Below are positions 12,101 through 21,655 of a DNA stretch of 33,401 bases, in pieces. The translations under genes and the position numbers were made by a program. Source of the DNA: Reticulitermes lucifugus (taxonomy: Eukaryota > Arthropoda > Insecta > Blattodea > Rhinotermitidae); NCBI GenBank assembly GCA_026260175.1, contig JAKCWW010006198.1, positions 1 through 33,401 on the forward strand, given 5' to 3'. Position 1 is the stretch's first letter. Every line of letters begins with the position of its first letter. Under the pieces are notes generated by a model that searched no databases, was not told where the DNA came from, and worked only from the letters and a program-made list of their open reading frames with translations.

Positions 12101-15100
12101 GTAATTCAGTAGCGTGTAACTCCACAGACTATTCTGTGAGATAGTGGTTCATTATGCTTGTAGGACAGACTCTGCTAAGTGGAATTAGTTGTTTTTAAGT
12201 AAGGTGCTAAGTAACAACATGATACCTGCAAGAATTAGTTTTATATGATTAGATGAGTCATTGTAAATTGACATGTGAAATAAGTGCCTTAACATCTTAT
12301 AACACTTACTATTAACACCACACTACTGATCAAATTATTTCAAAATGTGTTCTATTTGCAGGTAGTGGAAGGCTATGGTCAGACAGAATGTGTTGCTCCT
12401 ATAACACTCACAGTTCAGGGAGACCATGTTCCAGAGCATGTGGGCCCCCCTGTAGCCTGCTGTTGCGTTAAACTGGTAGACGTGCCAGAAATGGAGTATT
12501 ATGCTGTTAATGGGCAGGGGGAGGTGTGCGTGAAGGGTACGAATGTGTTCCAGGGCTACTACAAAGAAGATGAGAAGACCAATGAAACAATAGACTCAGA
12601 TGGTTGGCACCACACAGGAGATGTTGGAATGTGGCTGCCTGTGAGTACTGTAATAAATTCTTGGGCATATACCATTGTAACCATAAAATAAGGTGTACCA
12701 TATAGAAACACTGTATCTTGCATGTTTGTAGATTACATGTATTGTGTAGATGACATCTGCGCTCTTCTGGGATATTACATAGTGTCGTGTGGTAATTGTT
12801 ACCGACGTTTCGGGACAACGTATCTGTCACATCTTCACGGGTCAAGAGACCGATCTGTTGTCCCGAAACGTCGGTAAACAATTACCACATGATGCCACGT
12901 AATATCCCAGAAGAGTGCAGATCTCAACATCGTGGCGGAAGCCTGGAATCAATGTATTGTGTAAATGGTACTCTTCATCCATGAAGTCATGACCCATTGA
13001 CCAAGGAATTCTGACTGATGTTTGTTGTGGTTTCCTTCAGAATTTATAGACTCCCCTAATCTACAGTAAGTGTAATAATTTTACCAATGAGCTCCCATTA
13101 TGAAAGTTTCATAATTCACCACCATCAAGCCAGATTTCTGCACAGATTTAAGAAGGAATGCCCATACTTTAGGTTTTGCACTTCAAAATTATAAAGAAGC
13201 AGTAAATATTATTAGCTGTTGCTGATTTATAAGGAACTTTATGCAATATGTCATATTCTGTATGTTGAAGTGTAAATGAATTAAGAAACATTGATTGAAA
13301 ATTTCATCATGGTCTAATATTGGTTGGTGGAATGTAGTTCTACTGTGGTAGTTGTAATTAACGACTAAGATACTAAGCTATTTACTGACATCACAGTTTT
13401 ACAGAATATGGTGCTCTCTGTTAAAAAAATGTATTACAAGATGACACTGTTGTGTCCATTTATCTGAGTTAAATATGAGATGAGTGGTAGTTAATTAGGA
13501 GATATGTGGTAGTTTCTTTCAACAGGAAGGAAACAGAACTTGTGATATGGCCATGAAAGGATTAAAAGGAAATCTTCTGGCTATATCTTTGTTGTTACCT
13601 AGTGTGTTCTGTTTATTTACAGAATGGAACACTGAAGATAATTGATAGGAAGAAGCACATCTTCAAGCTGTCTCAAGGAGAGTACATTGTGCCTGAGAAA
13701 ATAGAGACCATCTACATTCGCAGTCAGTATGTGCAGCAGGTGTTTGTGTGTGGGGAGTCTCTCAAGGCAAGTTGCTTGGATCTTCTGTACCATCACCAAA
13801 ACTCAGAGAAGCTGAGTTTATTTTGTACTTGTGTATATACATAAAAGCTAGTTGCATTAATTTAATACCACTGGCTCAGAATAAATTTTTAGCATTATTT
13901 TATTATAAGCAATGTCAGGCATGTGGTATAATCACATCTGTGTGTTTGCCGTTTAGTAACTTTTAAATAACTTGACAGATTTTTATTAAATGTTATCTAA
14001 GTATCATATCCTTTGTAATGAGGGATGGCCTATATATTTATGATTTCTGCCATAAATAATTGTAGATGTGACCTTGTGAACTTATGAATTGGATGCTACA
14101 TTAGTGTAAGTGAGTGAAGAATCCTGAATTTTTGCATGATAGAAACTGGAAGATTTAAATTCTTTTTGTGTAACTGCATTACACATAGAATATGGAACAA
14201 AAATATGGCAATGACACAAAAGATGTATTTTGCTTTTGACTGAATGGCAATAACTAATAACCATGCAGGTGGTATATGGAAATTTGCATGGTGGTAGATT
14301 GTAAACATATCTACATATTTTCTATGAATAACATTTTACATCTTATAAATTACAAATATGGTCACAGTATTGGGAATGTACTTGTATACTGTATATATGT
14401 GTGAAAATTATGCTACAAATGGATTGTTAAATTTTGTAACAATCAATTTATTGTCATGCTAACCTCACTATTTAGAATGTATACATTATATGTTTGTCTC
14501 AGAACTTAATGAATCATGTGGAAAGGGAACCTAAAATGCACATGGCTGATTCTTTATATAAACTATCCTTTACATGATCTCTTTAATATTTAATTTGGGG
14601 TTGCACATTCAGAACAATAACATCATGCCAAAACATCTTATTATTAAATATGATATCTGTCACTAAGAAACCTCGCTTCCTTTTAACTTGTGATGTCATT
14701 TCCTCATGCACAGAATAGCCAGTCCTTAATTGATGAATAACAACGCCTTTCATTAGAAAATTATATAAGTATAATCATGTCTGCAGTATACGGCACTCTA
14801 CTATCAGTCTCTAACCTCTACTGTTACAATGAAGAACAACAATCACTACTGTACAAATGCCAAGGAAAATATTTGGATGTAAAACAAAGGGAAAGAATTG
14901 TTTTATTTAAGAACACTGTTAGTTGATAGGTTTATATAGAATCGTTATATAAAATAAATGGCATGTTCAAAGGATGTGGATTATTATGTTGTAGGAACAC
15001 TGGTTAGTACTCGTACAAGTACCACTGAAGATCGTTATATTCTAAATAATATCACTTTAATATGTAGTTTTGTTGGGGGGGGGTGATAAATGCATTACCA

Positions 15101-17760
15101 TGACAGTTTCTGGTAGGAGATTATTTGAGCTATAAGATGGAGGCAGAAGGTTCAAATAAAAAGTCAGTAAATTTCTACCAGAATACAGTAATCTCCATAG
15201 TCACTGCTGTGAGAATCTTGTGAGGAAACTTCACATAAATAGGCCTGTGAACAACAAAAACAAAGGCATGAAGAGATACACCAGCTCTAAACTAACCAAC
15301 CATTATCACCCCAAACATCTTTGATGGGTACCATTATTGCTGAAAAGAATCCTGATCAGCCTTCACTTCTGGGTTTGTTGTGTGTTTGAACATGTACTTT
15401 AATGGTATAAGTGCCACATGCCAAAGATTCATACACCATTATTTCTTAATTTTTTCCAAGTAAAAGTTGTAGATTTGAAAAGATATATGGTTAATGCTGT
15501 TAGGGAAATAATTTATGTATTATTCTGAAAACCATAACAAAACCCATAAATACACTCAGTGTACAGAATAGAGTGTCTGTTGATGTTAAAGCAAGTGGTA
15601 CATTGTTTGAAATGTTTATAACTTTGATTGAGAATGATTTTGGCATCTGTTGCTGGATCTTAGAGAGGCGGAGGGAGAGGAGTAGGGGAGAGGGATTGTT
15701 TTGTATGTTGACGTTTTTGTAGTCCACAACATATTTTATCACATGATTAATACTGTGAAGAGCTTAAGTTTTTATTATAAACCATCTCTAAAGAGAGGTT
15801 TTGGTTACAGCAAGCAGCAAAATTAGAGTATACACATTTACATATACGCATACATGTCTGAAGTAAATATGTATATTTTTGTTGCAGTCATGTATTGTTG
15901 CAGTGATAGTGCCTGATGTGGACGTCATTAAAAGCTGGGCTTGTGAGAACAGGATTCCTGGTACACTGTCTGTGTTGTGTGCACATCCTGAAGTGAAGCA
16001 GCTCATCATGGATGATATGATTAGCTGGGGCAAGGAGGCTGGACTCAAGTCATTTGAACAGGTGTGTGATCAGCACAGTGTCACTGGATTGCTTCCTTCT
16101 TCTGACTCAGTAATCCTAAGTTCTGGTGGATGCTGAGTATGACACAAGTACAGAGCCCTTATTTTAAATGTTCACAGTTCCACAATTGCTAGTCACCTCT
16201 CATCAGGTTGCTTATGTTATAGCCTACAACAAACCCACTCTCTGGCTCATTTCCACATTGCTGATCAGGGACTTGTGAGGTCACTGTGAGTCACCTACAG
16301 TCACTGTCAATTCCATTGGAGCATTGAGTATGTTTACATGTCACATTTGGTATCATGAGTTCAAGTGAGTTCATAGCTGAGCTCAGAAATTGACTCTACT
16401 GTCTGAAGTTTTTGTGGTTTTCTTAGTCCTTCCAGGCAAATTTTGGAATGGCCGTTTGAAATGTACCACGACCACTTCCACATCCATCCCAGTCTTAATG
16501 TACACATATATACCAAACATCAAGTTTCATCACATAGTCTTACAAAAGTGAAAAATTAATAAAAAGGCTTCAGTCATACTTGGCATTTGTATTAAGAAGG
16601 CTTGTTTTATTTTTCGTTTGGTGTGTGTCTGTGCGCATGCATGCGCACCATATCAAAGCTTAAAAGTTACAGGTCACTATCAAGCTTATATTTTATAGAA
16701 TACATAATTTTTGTTGCATGATCTGCCAATTTACGCAAGCTGGTGTCCAATTTCAGCTTCATGTAAGTCAGAAATTATAATTGACTGATAAAAACCACAA
16801 TGAAATTTCCCAAAACTTTAATATAAACACCTAATACCCAGCATTACTGAAACCTATTTATCAATTCTACTCTCCTGTATCTAAAGCTGCTTGATGAAAG
16901 TGGGATCTACCCTAATGTTCCTTGAAGGAATTAGGTTTGGTCCACATTTGTCAAATCAAGCCAGATACAGGTGCTCACTTCGAACTTACTTGTATTTCTG
17001 AAAAAATGGCTCATTCTTGAAACCATGAGCACACAACAAAATCTGTGGGTCTCATTCTCCTTGCCCTGATAAGTGGCTCAGCTTGCAAAAATATTGGTAT
17101 AGTAATACAATATAGTCCACACCTATCCTTTTAAACACTTTTTTTGTTATTGTGTATACTCAGTGAAGTACCTTTTTTTACTATGCAATGTGAAATTTGC
17201 ATCCTTAGAGAGTGAGTCAGAATTAAAGTATTTTGGAAGGATGGTAAGAAACAAAAATTACATCCATGTACAAGTTAAGTGTAGATTGAAGTGATTCCTT
17301 GCATTCAGTAAAGAATATTTTATCTTCCTATGTTGTATTTAAAGTAGTTATTAATTCTGTCTGTTATGTTGTGTGAATGTGGAACTTGGTGTATAGGGGA
17401 GTATTTGGACCCAAAAGAGAGGATGTAAGAGGAGTATGGGGAAAATTATATAATGGGGTGCTTCATAATTGTACTGTTTGCATTAGGATGATAAAGTCGA
17501 AGAGGATGAAATGGTAAGGGCCTTTTATATACTCTTTTACTCAGTAATGAAGTGTTTAGCAGTAACAAGTATATACTGTATTTTGACGTCATATGTGAAA
17601 TCCATCTGGCTATTCATTTCAGGTAAAGGATATCTATTTGCATCCTGACCCATTCTCTGTTCAGAATGGTCTGTTGACTCCAACACTGAAGAGCAAACGT
17701 CCTCAACTCAAGGCCTACTTCAAGCCCCAGATTGAGGACATGTATTCAAAACTGACCTAA
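6059..17760 (+). CDS. Acsl: long-chain-fatty-acid-CoA ligase, ACSL1/5/6 type (10 exons, N-terminus outside recognised exons)
   Basis: The enzyme activates C12-C20 fatty acids to acyl-CoA using ATP and CoA through an acyl-AMP intermediate, and normally sits on the ER or outer mitochondrial membrane. Exons: 6059-6182, 6742-7011, 8317-8516, 9610-9810, 10556-10773, 11612-11762, 12362-12640, 13623-13766, 15888-16061, 17623-17760. Together they give 1,899 bases, 632 residues plus TAA, with every phase matching. Numbering from the first visible residue: P-loop YTSGTTGNPKG at 210-220, fatty-acid gate region GGAVGFFSGDIKRL in exon 5, EGYGQTEC at 391-398, TGD at 473-475, and the FACS signature running from DGW (468) to IDRKK (488-492). 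Family members are about 690-720 residues, so some 60-90 N-terminal residues with the membrane anchor are missing; the first visible exon starts in phase 0 at GPEMIRVS. The gene looks intact with no internal stop. Similarity to insect ACSL is by recognition. Confidence 0.97.
6742..7011 (+). CDS. Acsl: ACSL exon b
   Basis: The acceptor is ttctgttgcag (ending 6741) and the donor is GTATGG at 7012. It encodes NGPCLGWRE through the FIGIYSQNCPEW and YSMVIVPLYDTLG blocks, highly conserved N-terminal sub-domain motifs of long-chain acyl-CoA synthetases. It ends one base into the Ala codon. Confidence 0.96.
7363..7386 (+). other. G-run cluster in ACSL intron (possible G-quadruplex)
   Basis: Runs of 8, 4, 2 and 5 guanines occur within 24 bases, separated by 1-3 nt. 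With the 8-base run counted as two tracts, this satisfies a four-tract quadruplex pattern on the sense strand of the intron. It lies about 350 nt downstream of the exon b donor; no function is implied by sequence alone. Confidence 0.5.
7788..7921 (+). repeat. decayed hammerhead-like repeat in ACSL intron
   Basis: Stem I TCTC (7788-7791) pairs with GAGA (7826-7829). The core is CTGAGCA (7793-7799), followed by the same extra T (7800), stem II GGTGA/TTGCT (7801-7805, 7810-7814; several G-U pairs), GAAA (7815-7818), stem III ACATGT (7818-7823) and then A (7824). Position 8 of the core is C where hammerheads need G, so this copy should be inactive. About 90 nt downstream the sequence ggaatgaataatatta (7906-7921) is identical to the 3' end of the 24.5 kb element, supporting common descent. 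Confidence 0.6.
8317..8516 (+). CDS. Acsl: ACSL exon c
   Basis: The acceptor is gtttctacag (ending 8316) and the donor is GTATGT at 8517. It encodes AEIHVVICEDDAKCNLLL through RFEDVEKLGAAKDNPEV. This linker region between the two N-terminal lobes is highly similar in insect ACSLs (the LRKLITIKETRPATNQRAK stretch). It enters with two bases completing Ala and leaves in phase 0. Confidence 0.95.
8683..8762. repeat. 33-bp tandem repeat, about 2.4 copies
   Basis: The block beginning caccattatcagcaa recurs exactly 33 bp later (8683 and 8716), followed by a third partial unit caccatcatcat. It is a short minisatellite inside the intron between ACSL exons c and d. The minus-strand open frame over it (Asp/Gly-rich) is a repeat artefact. 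Confidence 0.8.
9610..9810 (+). CDS. Acsl: ACSL exon d (AMP-binding P-loop)
   Basis: The acceptor is gttgacag (ending 9609) and the donor is GTGTGT at 9811. It reads PPKTTDLCTVCYTSGTTG followed by NPKGVMLSHENVV, and ends SFLPLAHMLERCCE. The Ser/Thr/Gly-rich loop YTSGTTGNPKG holds the ATP phosphates. It is 67 codons, phase 0 at both ends. Confidence 0.97.
10556..10773 (+). CDS. Acsl: ACSL exon e (fatty-acid gate)
   Basis: The acceptor is aaattgcag (ending 10555) and the donor is GTGAGG at 10774. It encodes NGMYLLGGAVGFFSGDIKRL, then the PTVMPAVPRLLNRIYDK block. In vertebrate ACSL1/6 the equivalent exon is duplicated and mutually exclusive (Y-gate/F-gate); only one copy is visible here. It leaves two bases (ag) that complete Arg. 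Confidence 0.96.
10860..11125 (-). mobile_element. SINE copy in ACSL intron, minus strand, worn
   Basis: Read on the minus strand it has a B-box-like ggtttgattcc (about 11083-11093), then a body with the landmarks ttccctaaagcatccagacc, caggggcccaccca and a 3' end near caaatttacatccc. I recognise this body style from widespread insect SINEs related to the copy at 25.5 kb. The A box is eroded and I found no clear target-site duplication, so the ends are approximate. Confidence 0.65.
11612..11762 (+). CDS. Acsl: ACSL exon f
   Basis: The acceptor is tgttacag (ending 11611) and the donor is GTAATT at 11763. It encodes GIIRNNSFWDKLVFRKVQEG through GGRLRLMVVGSAPLAGNVL and FIRCALGAL. The RLMVVGSAPL strand-turn precedes the substrate-binding YGQTE motif of the next exon. 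The entry base completes Arg; it exits in phase 0. Confidence 0.96.
12362..12640 (+). CDS. Acsl: ACSL exon g (YGQTE and start of FACS signature)
   Basis: The acceptor is ctatttgcag (ending 12361) and the donor is GTGAGT at 12641. It begins VVEGYGQTECVAPITLT, contains KGTNVFQGYYKEDEKT, and ends DGWHHTGDVGMWLP. The Glu of YGQTE and the Asp of TGD are the adenylate-contacting residues of the family. It is 93 codons, phase 0 at both ends. Confidence 0.97.
12749..12931. repeat. inverted-repeat (foldback) element in ACSL intron
   Basis: The left arm (about 12749-12819, containing ctcttctgggatattac and ttaccgacgtttcgggacaac) and right arm (about 12857-12931, containing gttgtcccgaaacgtcgg and gtaatatcccagaagag) are reverse complements with few mismatches, separated by about 37 bp. 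Related single or paired copies occur near 25113-25205 and 31668-31792. The minus-strand left arm has GAAGATGTGACA...CCGAAAC, a layout reminiscent of the hammerhead-like family, but the core cytosine and stem I are lost. Confidence 0.8.
13623..13766 (+). CDS. Acsl: ACSL exon h (FACS signature end; GC donor)
   Basis: The acceptor is gtttatttacag (ending 13622). It reads NGTLKIIDRKKHIFKLSQGE through YVQQVFVCGESLK. The downstream boundary is AAG|GCAAGT: joining at this GC donor to the next acceptor gives ESLKSCIVAVIVPD, the same length as the human ESLQAFLIAIVVPD segment. No GT donor nearby keeps frame and length. It is 48 codons, phase 0 at both ends. Confidence 0.95.
13767..15887 (+). other. 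GC-AG intron of ACSL
   Basis: The 2.1-kb intron begins GCAAGT and ends gttgcag. The flanking AAG|GCAAGT fits the strong-consensus context typical of functional GC-AG introns. Inside there is AT-rich sequence with a run of nine G near 15075 and a purine-rich patch at 15655-15695; no exon or transposon was recognised. Confidence 0.9.
15888..16061 (+). CDS. Acsl: ACSL exon i
   Basis: The acceptor is tttgttgcag (ending 15887) and the donor is GTGTGT at 16062. It encodes SCIVAVIVPDVDVIKSWACE, then KQLIMDDMISWGKEAGLKSFEQ, the C-terminal lid domain. It is 58 codons, phase 0 at both ends. Reading on into the intron gives only a short alternative tail. Confidence 0.96.
16405..16490 (+). repeat. copy 1 of a dispersed repeat
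   Basis: The stretch with tggttttcttagtccttcc, aggcaaattttggaatgg and accacttccacatcca matches 21565-21655 in the same order and orientation, at about 75-80% by eye. It is a short fragment of a moderately old interspersed repeat; family unassigned. Confidence 0.65.
17205..17520 (+). mobile_element. decayed LINE fragment in the last ACSL intron
   Basis: With frame shifts it reads ELKYFGRMVRNKNYIH, then KNILSS.VVFK, then FGPKREDVRGVWGKLYNG and IRMIKSKRMKW. These correspond to the region after the RT domain of a LINE family common in cockroach and termite genomes (KYLG..., IFGPKRDEV..., IKSRRMRWAGH). Frameshifts and stops show it is dead. The same protein region recurs, equally decayed, in the larger copy at 18.8-20.3 kb. 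Confidence 0.7.
17623..17760 (+). CDS. Acsl: ACSL exon j (terminal coding exon, TAA)
   Basis: The acceptor is ttcatttcag (ending 17622). It encodes VKDIYLHPDPFSVQNGLLTP, TLKSKRPQLKAYF and a C-terminus ending DMYSKLT followed by TAA (17758-17760). It contains the NGLLTPTLK motif with the family's catalytic-lysine region and matches the usual ACSL C-terminal length. Confidence 0.97.
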   Translation, partial: VKDIYLHPDPFSVQNGLLTPTLKSKRPQLKAYFKPQIEDMYSKLT

Positions 17761-18350
17761 GAAGAAGAGTAACTCAATTGTCGACATACTGAAAATGTGG
17801 TATCAGAAGAACACTCTGATCCATTTTCTGTAACTCTGGTGGACTTATACTCCTGTGCTTGGAAGCATACAGATTCATAATATCATAGTGAATTGAAAAT
17901 AATATAGTTAAAAAGCTCGTCAATTTCAAACAGTTGAATGAACTTGTACATAGTTTTAGCCTCGTTTCTGTATCATCCTTGTATTGTATTTAATTATGAA
18001 GTTCCACACTTCTGTACGAAAGAGTCATAAGTGCAAATGGTTCAGGGACATTGATGTTCTTTGTAACATGTTGATCATAAATCCTGCAAAGGGATCATGT
18101 TTCATGAACTTGTAATTAGCCCAAAGAGCTGTAAAAGAACAGTGATTATCATGTCTGTAACATTACTGGACGTGTATCAACTGTATTGCATTGGGTTATG
18201 GCTGATGAATGGTCCCACGTGACTGTAGGAACAGAAGCCCCAAGTGTGGCTTTGTTTGTAGCTTGTATTTTGAGCTTCACATTTTACATATGATTATAGT
18301 AAAATCAGCTGTGTCATCATTGTGCAGCGTTTTTGGTTATTAAAATGAAT
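17761..18350 (+). other. ACSL 3' UTR (approximate)
   Basis: The sequence following the stop codon carries no coding potential. There is no AATAAA before the LINE remnant; the best polyadenylation hexamer is ATTAAA at 18339-18344. The true cleavage site cannot be fixed from sequence alone and could lie further downstream. Confidence 0.5.
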
Positions 18351-18799
18351 ACAGAGAAAATGCAGTGGTGAGATATATAACAGCAGGTTCAGTTCTTATT
18401 TGTGGCATGTGAGAGACATTAACGCTTTGAACAAGTTATATGATTGAGACTTTAAATGTGCAAGCCATTTCTCTGGAGTGGAGTACTTGTTGTTTGAAAC
18501 TGATGCAGTTAGGTTCATACACACTATCCCAATATTGAACCAGTGTAATTCACTTTTTCTTCAAAATAATAAGCCGATATTCAACATTAAAACAATCTTA
18601 TAGTTTGTAAGCTTTGTGTTGCCTTTATCTAGGGATGATTAGCCTGCATATCAAAATTCATACAAGTTTTCTGCCACAGCAGTGCTATCAAAAGTAAGCC
18701 AGTTTTAAGTGAAAGATTGTAATGAAAATCACTGTATCCCTTGTCACAAATGAACAAATAGAGAAGAATACTGTTCATCAGTAAATCATCCTTTAATGG

Positions 18800-20285
18800 T
18801 ATTTCGTTCTTGAAAGTATGGATATTGTAAAAGTGAAATCTAATTTTGATTATTTCAAGCAGGAGGAAAAACAGAGTCAAGTATTCTGAGATCTATAAGC
18901 TTATTAACTCTCTTTGTAATAATGAAGAATTGCCCCAACAGTGGAAGATGTCTGTTCATTTACCAATTTATAGGAAGTTTGGTAAAACTTATTATAGTAA
19001 TTATAAAGGTATGTCACTGTTACCAACCAAATACAAAATTGTATCCAACATTCTTCACGTAAATTTAATGCCTTATGCAGATAAAATTAATGGGGATCAA
19101 CGGTGTGGATTTTGACATTGTAGACGAACCACTGTCTGTATTTGTCAAATAGTTCAGAAAAAATGGGATTACAGTTCAGCAATAAATTAGCTGTTTATAG
19201 ACGCAAAGAAAGCCTATGATTCACTTGGGAGGGAGGTTTTATCTAATTTCCTCTTTGAGTTTGTTATACCCATGGAACTGGTTATGTTAATAAATATACA
19301 TTTAAATAAAACCTATAGTAAAGTCTGGATACATATTCTACTAAGAATGGTTTGAAACAAGGAGATGCTTTATCACCACTGCTTTCCAATGTTGCTTCAG
19401 ATTATGCTATTAGGAGGGTCCAGGTAAACCAGGAGGAAAGGAAATTGAATGGGACACATCAGATTCTTGTCTATGGTGATATAAGGTTAATTTATTAGAA
19501 AAAACATGAATACTATAAGGCAAAACACAGGAGATTTATTAGTTGTGAATAAGGTGGTTGGTCTAGAAGTTAATGCTGAGAACACTAAGTATATGAACAT
19601 GTTTTGCCAATGGAAGGCAGGACAAAATCCCAGTATGAAGATAGCTTTGAAAATGTGGCAAAGTTAAAATGTGAGGGAGTGGCATTAATAAATTAAAATT
19701 GCATGCACGATGAGATTATGAGCAGACTAAATTTAAGGTAACCCTACTACTATTCGGTCCAGAATTTTTGCCTTCCCTTTTGTTATCTCTGAATATCAAT
19801 GTGTTAATACAAAGAACTGTAATTTTGCCTGTTGGTGTGGAACTTGGTGTTTCACAGTAAGCAATGAACATAGGCTGACAATGTTCAGTAATGGAGCGCT
19901 GAGGCAGCGGTTTGGGAGGAAGTAACAGGAAGATAGAGAGTGTTACATAATGAGGGGCTTCATGATTTGTACTCCTCATCAAACATTATTGGTGTGATTA
20001 AATGAAGGATGAGATTTTGTTGGGGAAACCTGTAGGAAAGAGACCACTTGGAAGACCCAGGCATGGATGAGAAAATATTAAAATGGGTCTTAAAGAAACA
20101 CAATGGCAAAGAATGGGGTGGCTTCATCTGGCTCAGGATAAGGAAAAGTAGCGGGCTCTTGTGAACATGTGAACCTTTGGGTTCCATAAAATGCAGGGAA
20201 TTCCTCGACCATCTGGAGAACTGCTAACTTCTCATGAAGGACTCTGCTCCATGTAGTTGTTTGGTTGGTTGGTTGGTTGGTTAGT
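18800..20285 (+). mobile_element. decayed LINE (non-LTR retrotransposon), 5'-truncated, with (TTGG)n tail
   Basis: Shifting frames give, in order: an LFQAGG-like block, INSLCNNEELPQQWK, SNYKGMSLLPTKYKIVSNIL, DQRCGF, FIDAKKAYDSLGREVL, NGLKQGDALSPLLSN, LNGTHQILVYGDI, VGLEVNAENTKYMNM, RTVILPVGVELG, GKPVGKRPLGRPR and LAQD...RALV. This is the RT domain and C-terminus of the LINE family whose fragment lies in the last ACSL intron. The catalytic YADD box is YGDI (19472-19483), and there are many stops and frameshifts, so it is inactive. The 3' end reads gttccataaaatgcaggg and gactctgctccatg, followed by a TTGG microsatellite (20258-20282), a tail typical of LINEs that prime on short repeats. The 5' end is not defined. 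I do not assign a clade. Confidence 0.88.
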
Positions 20286-21564
20286 TATAATCCAAAAAAC
20301 TTAAATATCATACATTCTGTTTTAAAAACTTTCAATAAGAAGAGTAAGTATGTATGTGTAGTGTAATAATACTGACAACAGACAGGGCAGTTCAAGGCAA
20401 GGAAAGGAAGAAGTTGCTGGAACAGTTTACTAAGTAAACAAAGGACAAGACAGGCAATGTAGATATAATGTAACATTGAGGCATGTTCACATAACCATTG
20501 TTGCTGTGGAAAAGTAATAAGTATTAAATATTACGAGTGTGTGTCTGTATTCTTGCCTTAGTTATCTGACATGCAAATTACATCTTTTCCGCGTCATATT
20601 ATATTGTCATCTGAGGCCTGTCTGGCTGTACCATATATTTCCACATTATCTTATAAGTGACACGATTTTCAGAAAAACATTTATTGAACATGAAGTATGA
20701 GTTACCATTTTCTCAAAAACTTTTGTTTGAAACATTTCTCATTTTCAGAAGAATTCAGAAAGATATTATTTTCATCAATGTACATAGGCCATCATATAAA
20801 GTACCCATTGTTGTTGTCAGATTTTAATCAAGCTTGAATTTTCTTGACAGACTTTCAAAAACCCCTCAAATATCAAATTTCGTGAAAATCCATCCTGTGG
20901 GAGCCGAGTTGTTCCATGCAGACAGACAGACATGAAGAAGCTAGTAGAAGCTTTTCACAATCTTGCTAACGTGCTTCAAAATGAAGTGAAAAAATCTGTC
21001 ATGTGTTTACTCTTTGAAGACCATGAGAAAATTACTGACGTGATAAGAAGAAATTGTACCGAAAGCTGGATGAAAATCTAAATCTAAAAATTCTGGACAG
21101 GGTTTGTCTGTCTGTATAGAATTTATATTTCTGTTTCATTAATGGTTCTCTCCTTTCAAAACCGTGTATTTCAGTTACAATGTACAGCACTTCTTGCAAA
21201 ACTTCAGAGCAGATGTTCTGCAATAACTAACTCCAGGCAGCAGAGTGCCTCTTGACAAGCTAACATTTGCTCAACTAGCCAGTAAATTTCTCACATTTTA
21301 TGAACCATGAAGATCCCATTACCATCTTGGCAAGAATCCAACCCTTCAACATGATTGTGGTAGTGTCATAGTACACCTCGTTACTACTTTTATTAAAATT
21401 ACCATAGTAGTGAAGATAATGAAGAATTAGAAGGTCTCATACTTGGAATTGGGTACTGGTGATGAATAAATTAGTCGTGGCATAGAAGTACACACTTAGA
21501 TTTCTTGAAAGGAAATATTACAGTTGAGTGGTTAGCCTTCCCTCTCTGTTCTGAATTAAAATTT

Positions 21565-21655
21565 GAGTTTCTCTGGTTTTCTTTAGTCCCTCCTGGCAAA
21601 TGTTGGAATATTCCTTTGAAATTGTGCCATCACCACTTCCACATACTTTCCAGTT
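21565..21655 (+). repeat. copy 2 of the dispersed repeat
   Basis: It shares ctggttttctttagtccctcc, tggcaaatgttggaat, cctttgaaat and caccacttccacat with 16405-16490 in the same order. The 62-aa open frame over it is not a gene. Confidence 0.65.

Noticed and set aside
12507..12881. 124-aa minus-strand ORF
   Set aside because: It is antisense to ACSL exon g and continues into the inverted-repeat element; composition and context show it is a shadow.
16062..16136. Alternative ACSL C-terminus by reading through the exon i donor
   Set aside because: It gives a 24-residue tail without conservation to known ACSLs, and the downstream terminal exon is perfectly conserved.
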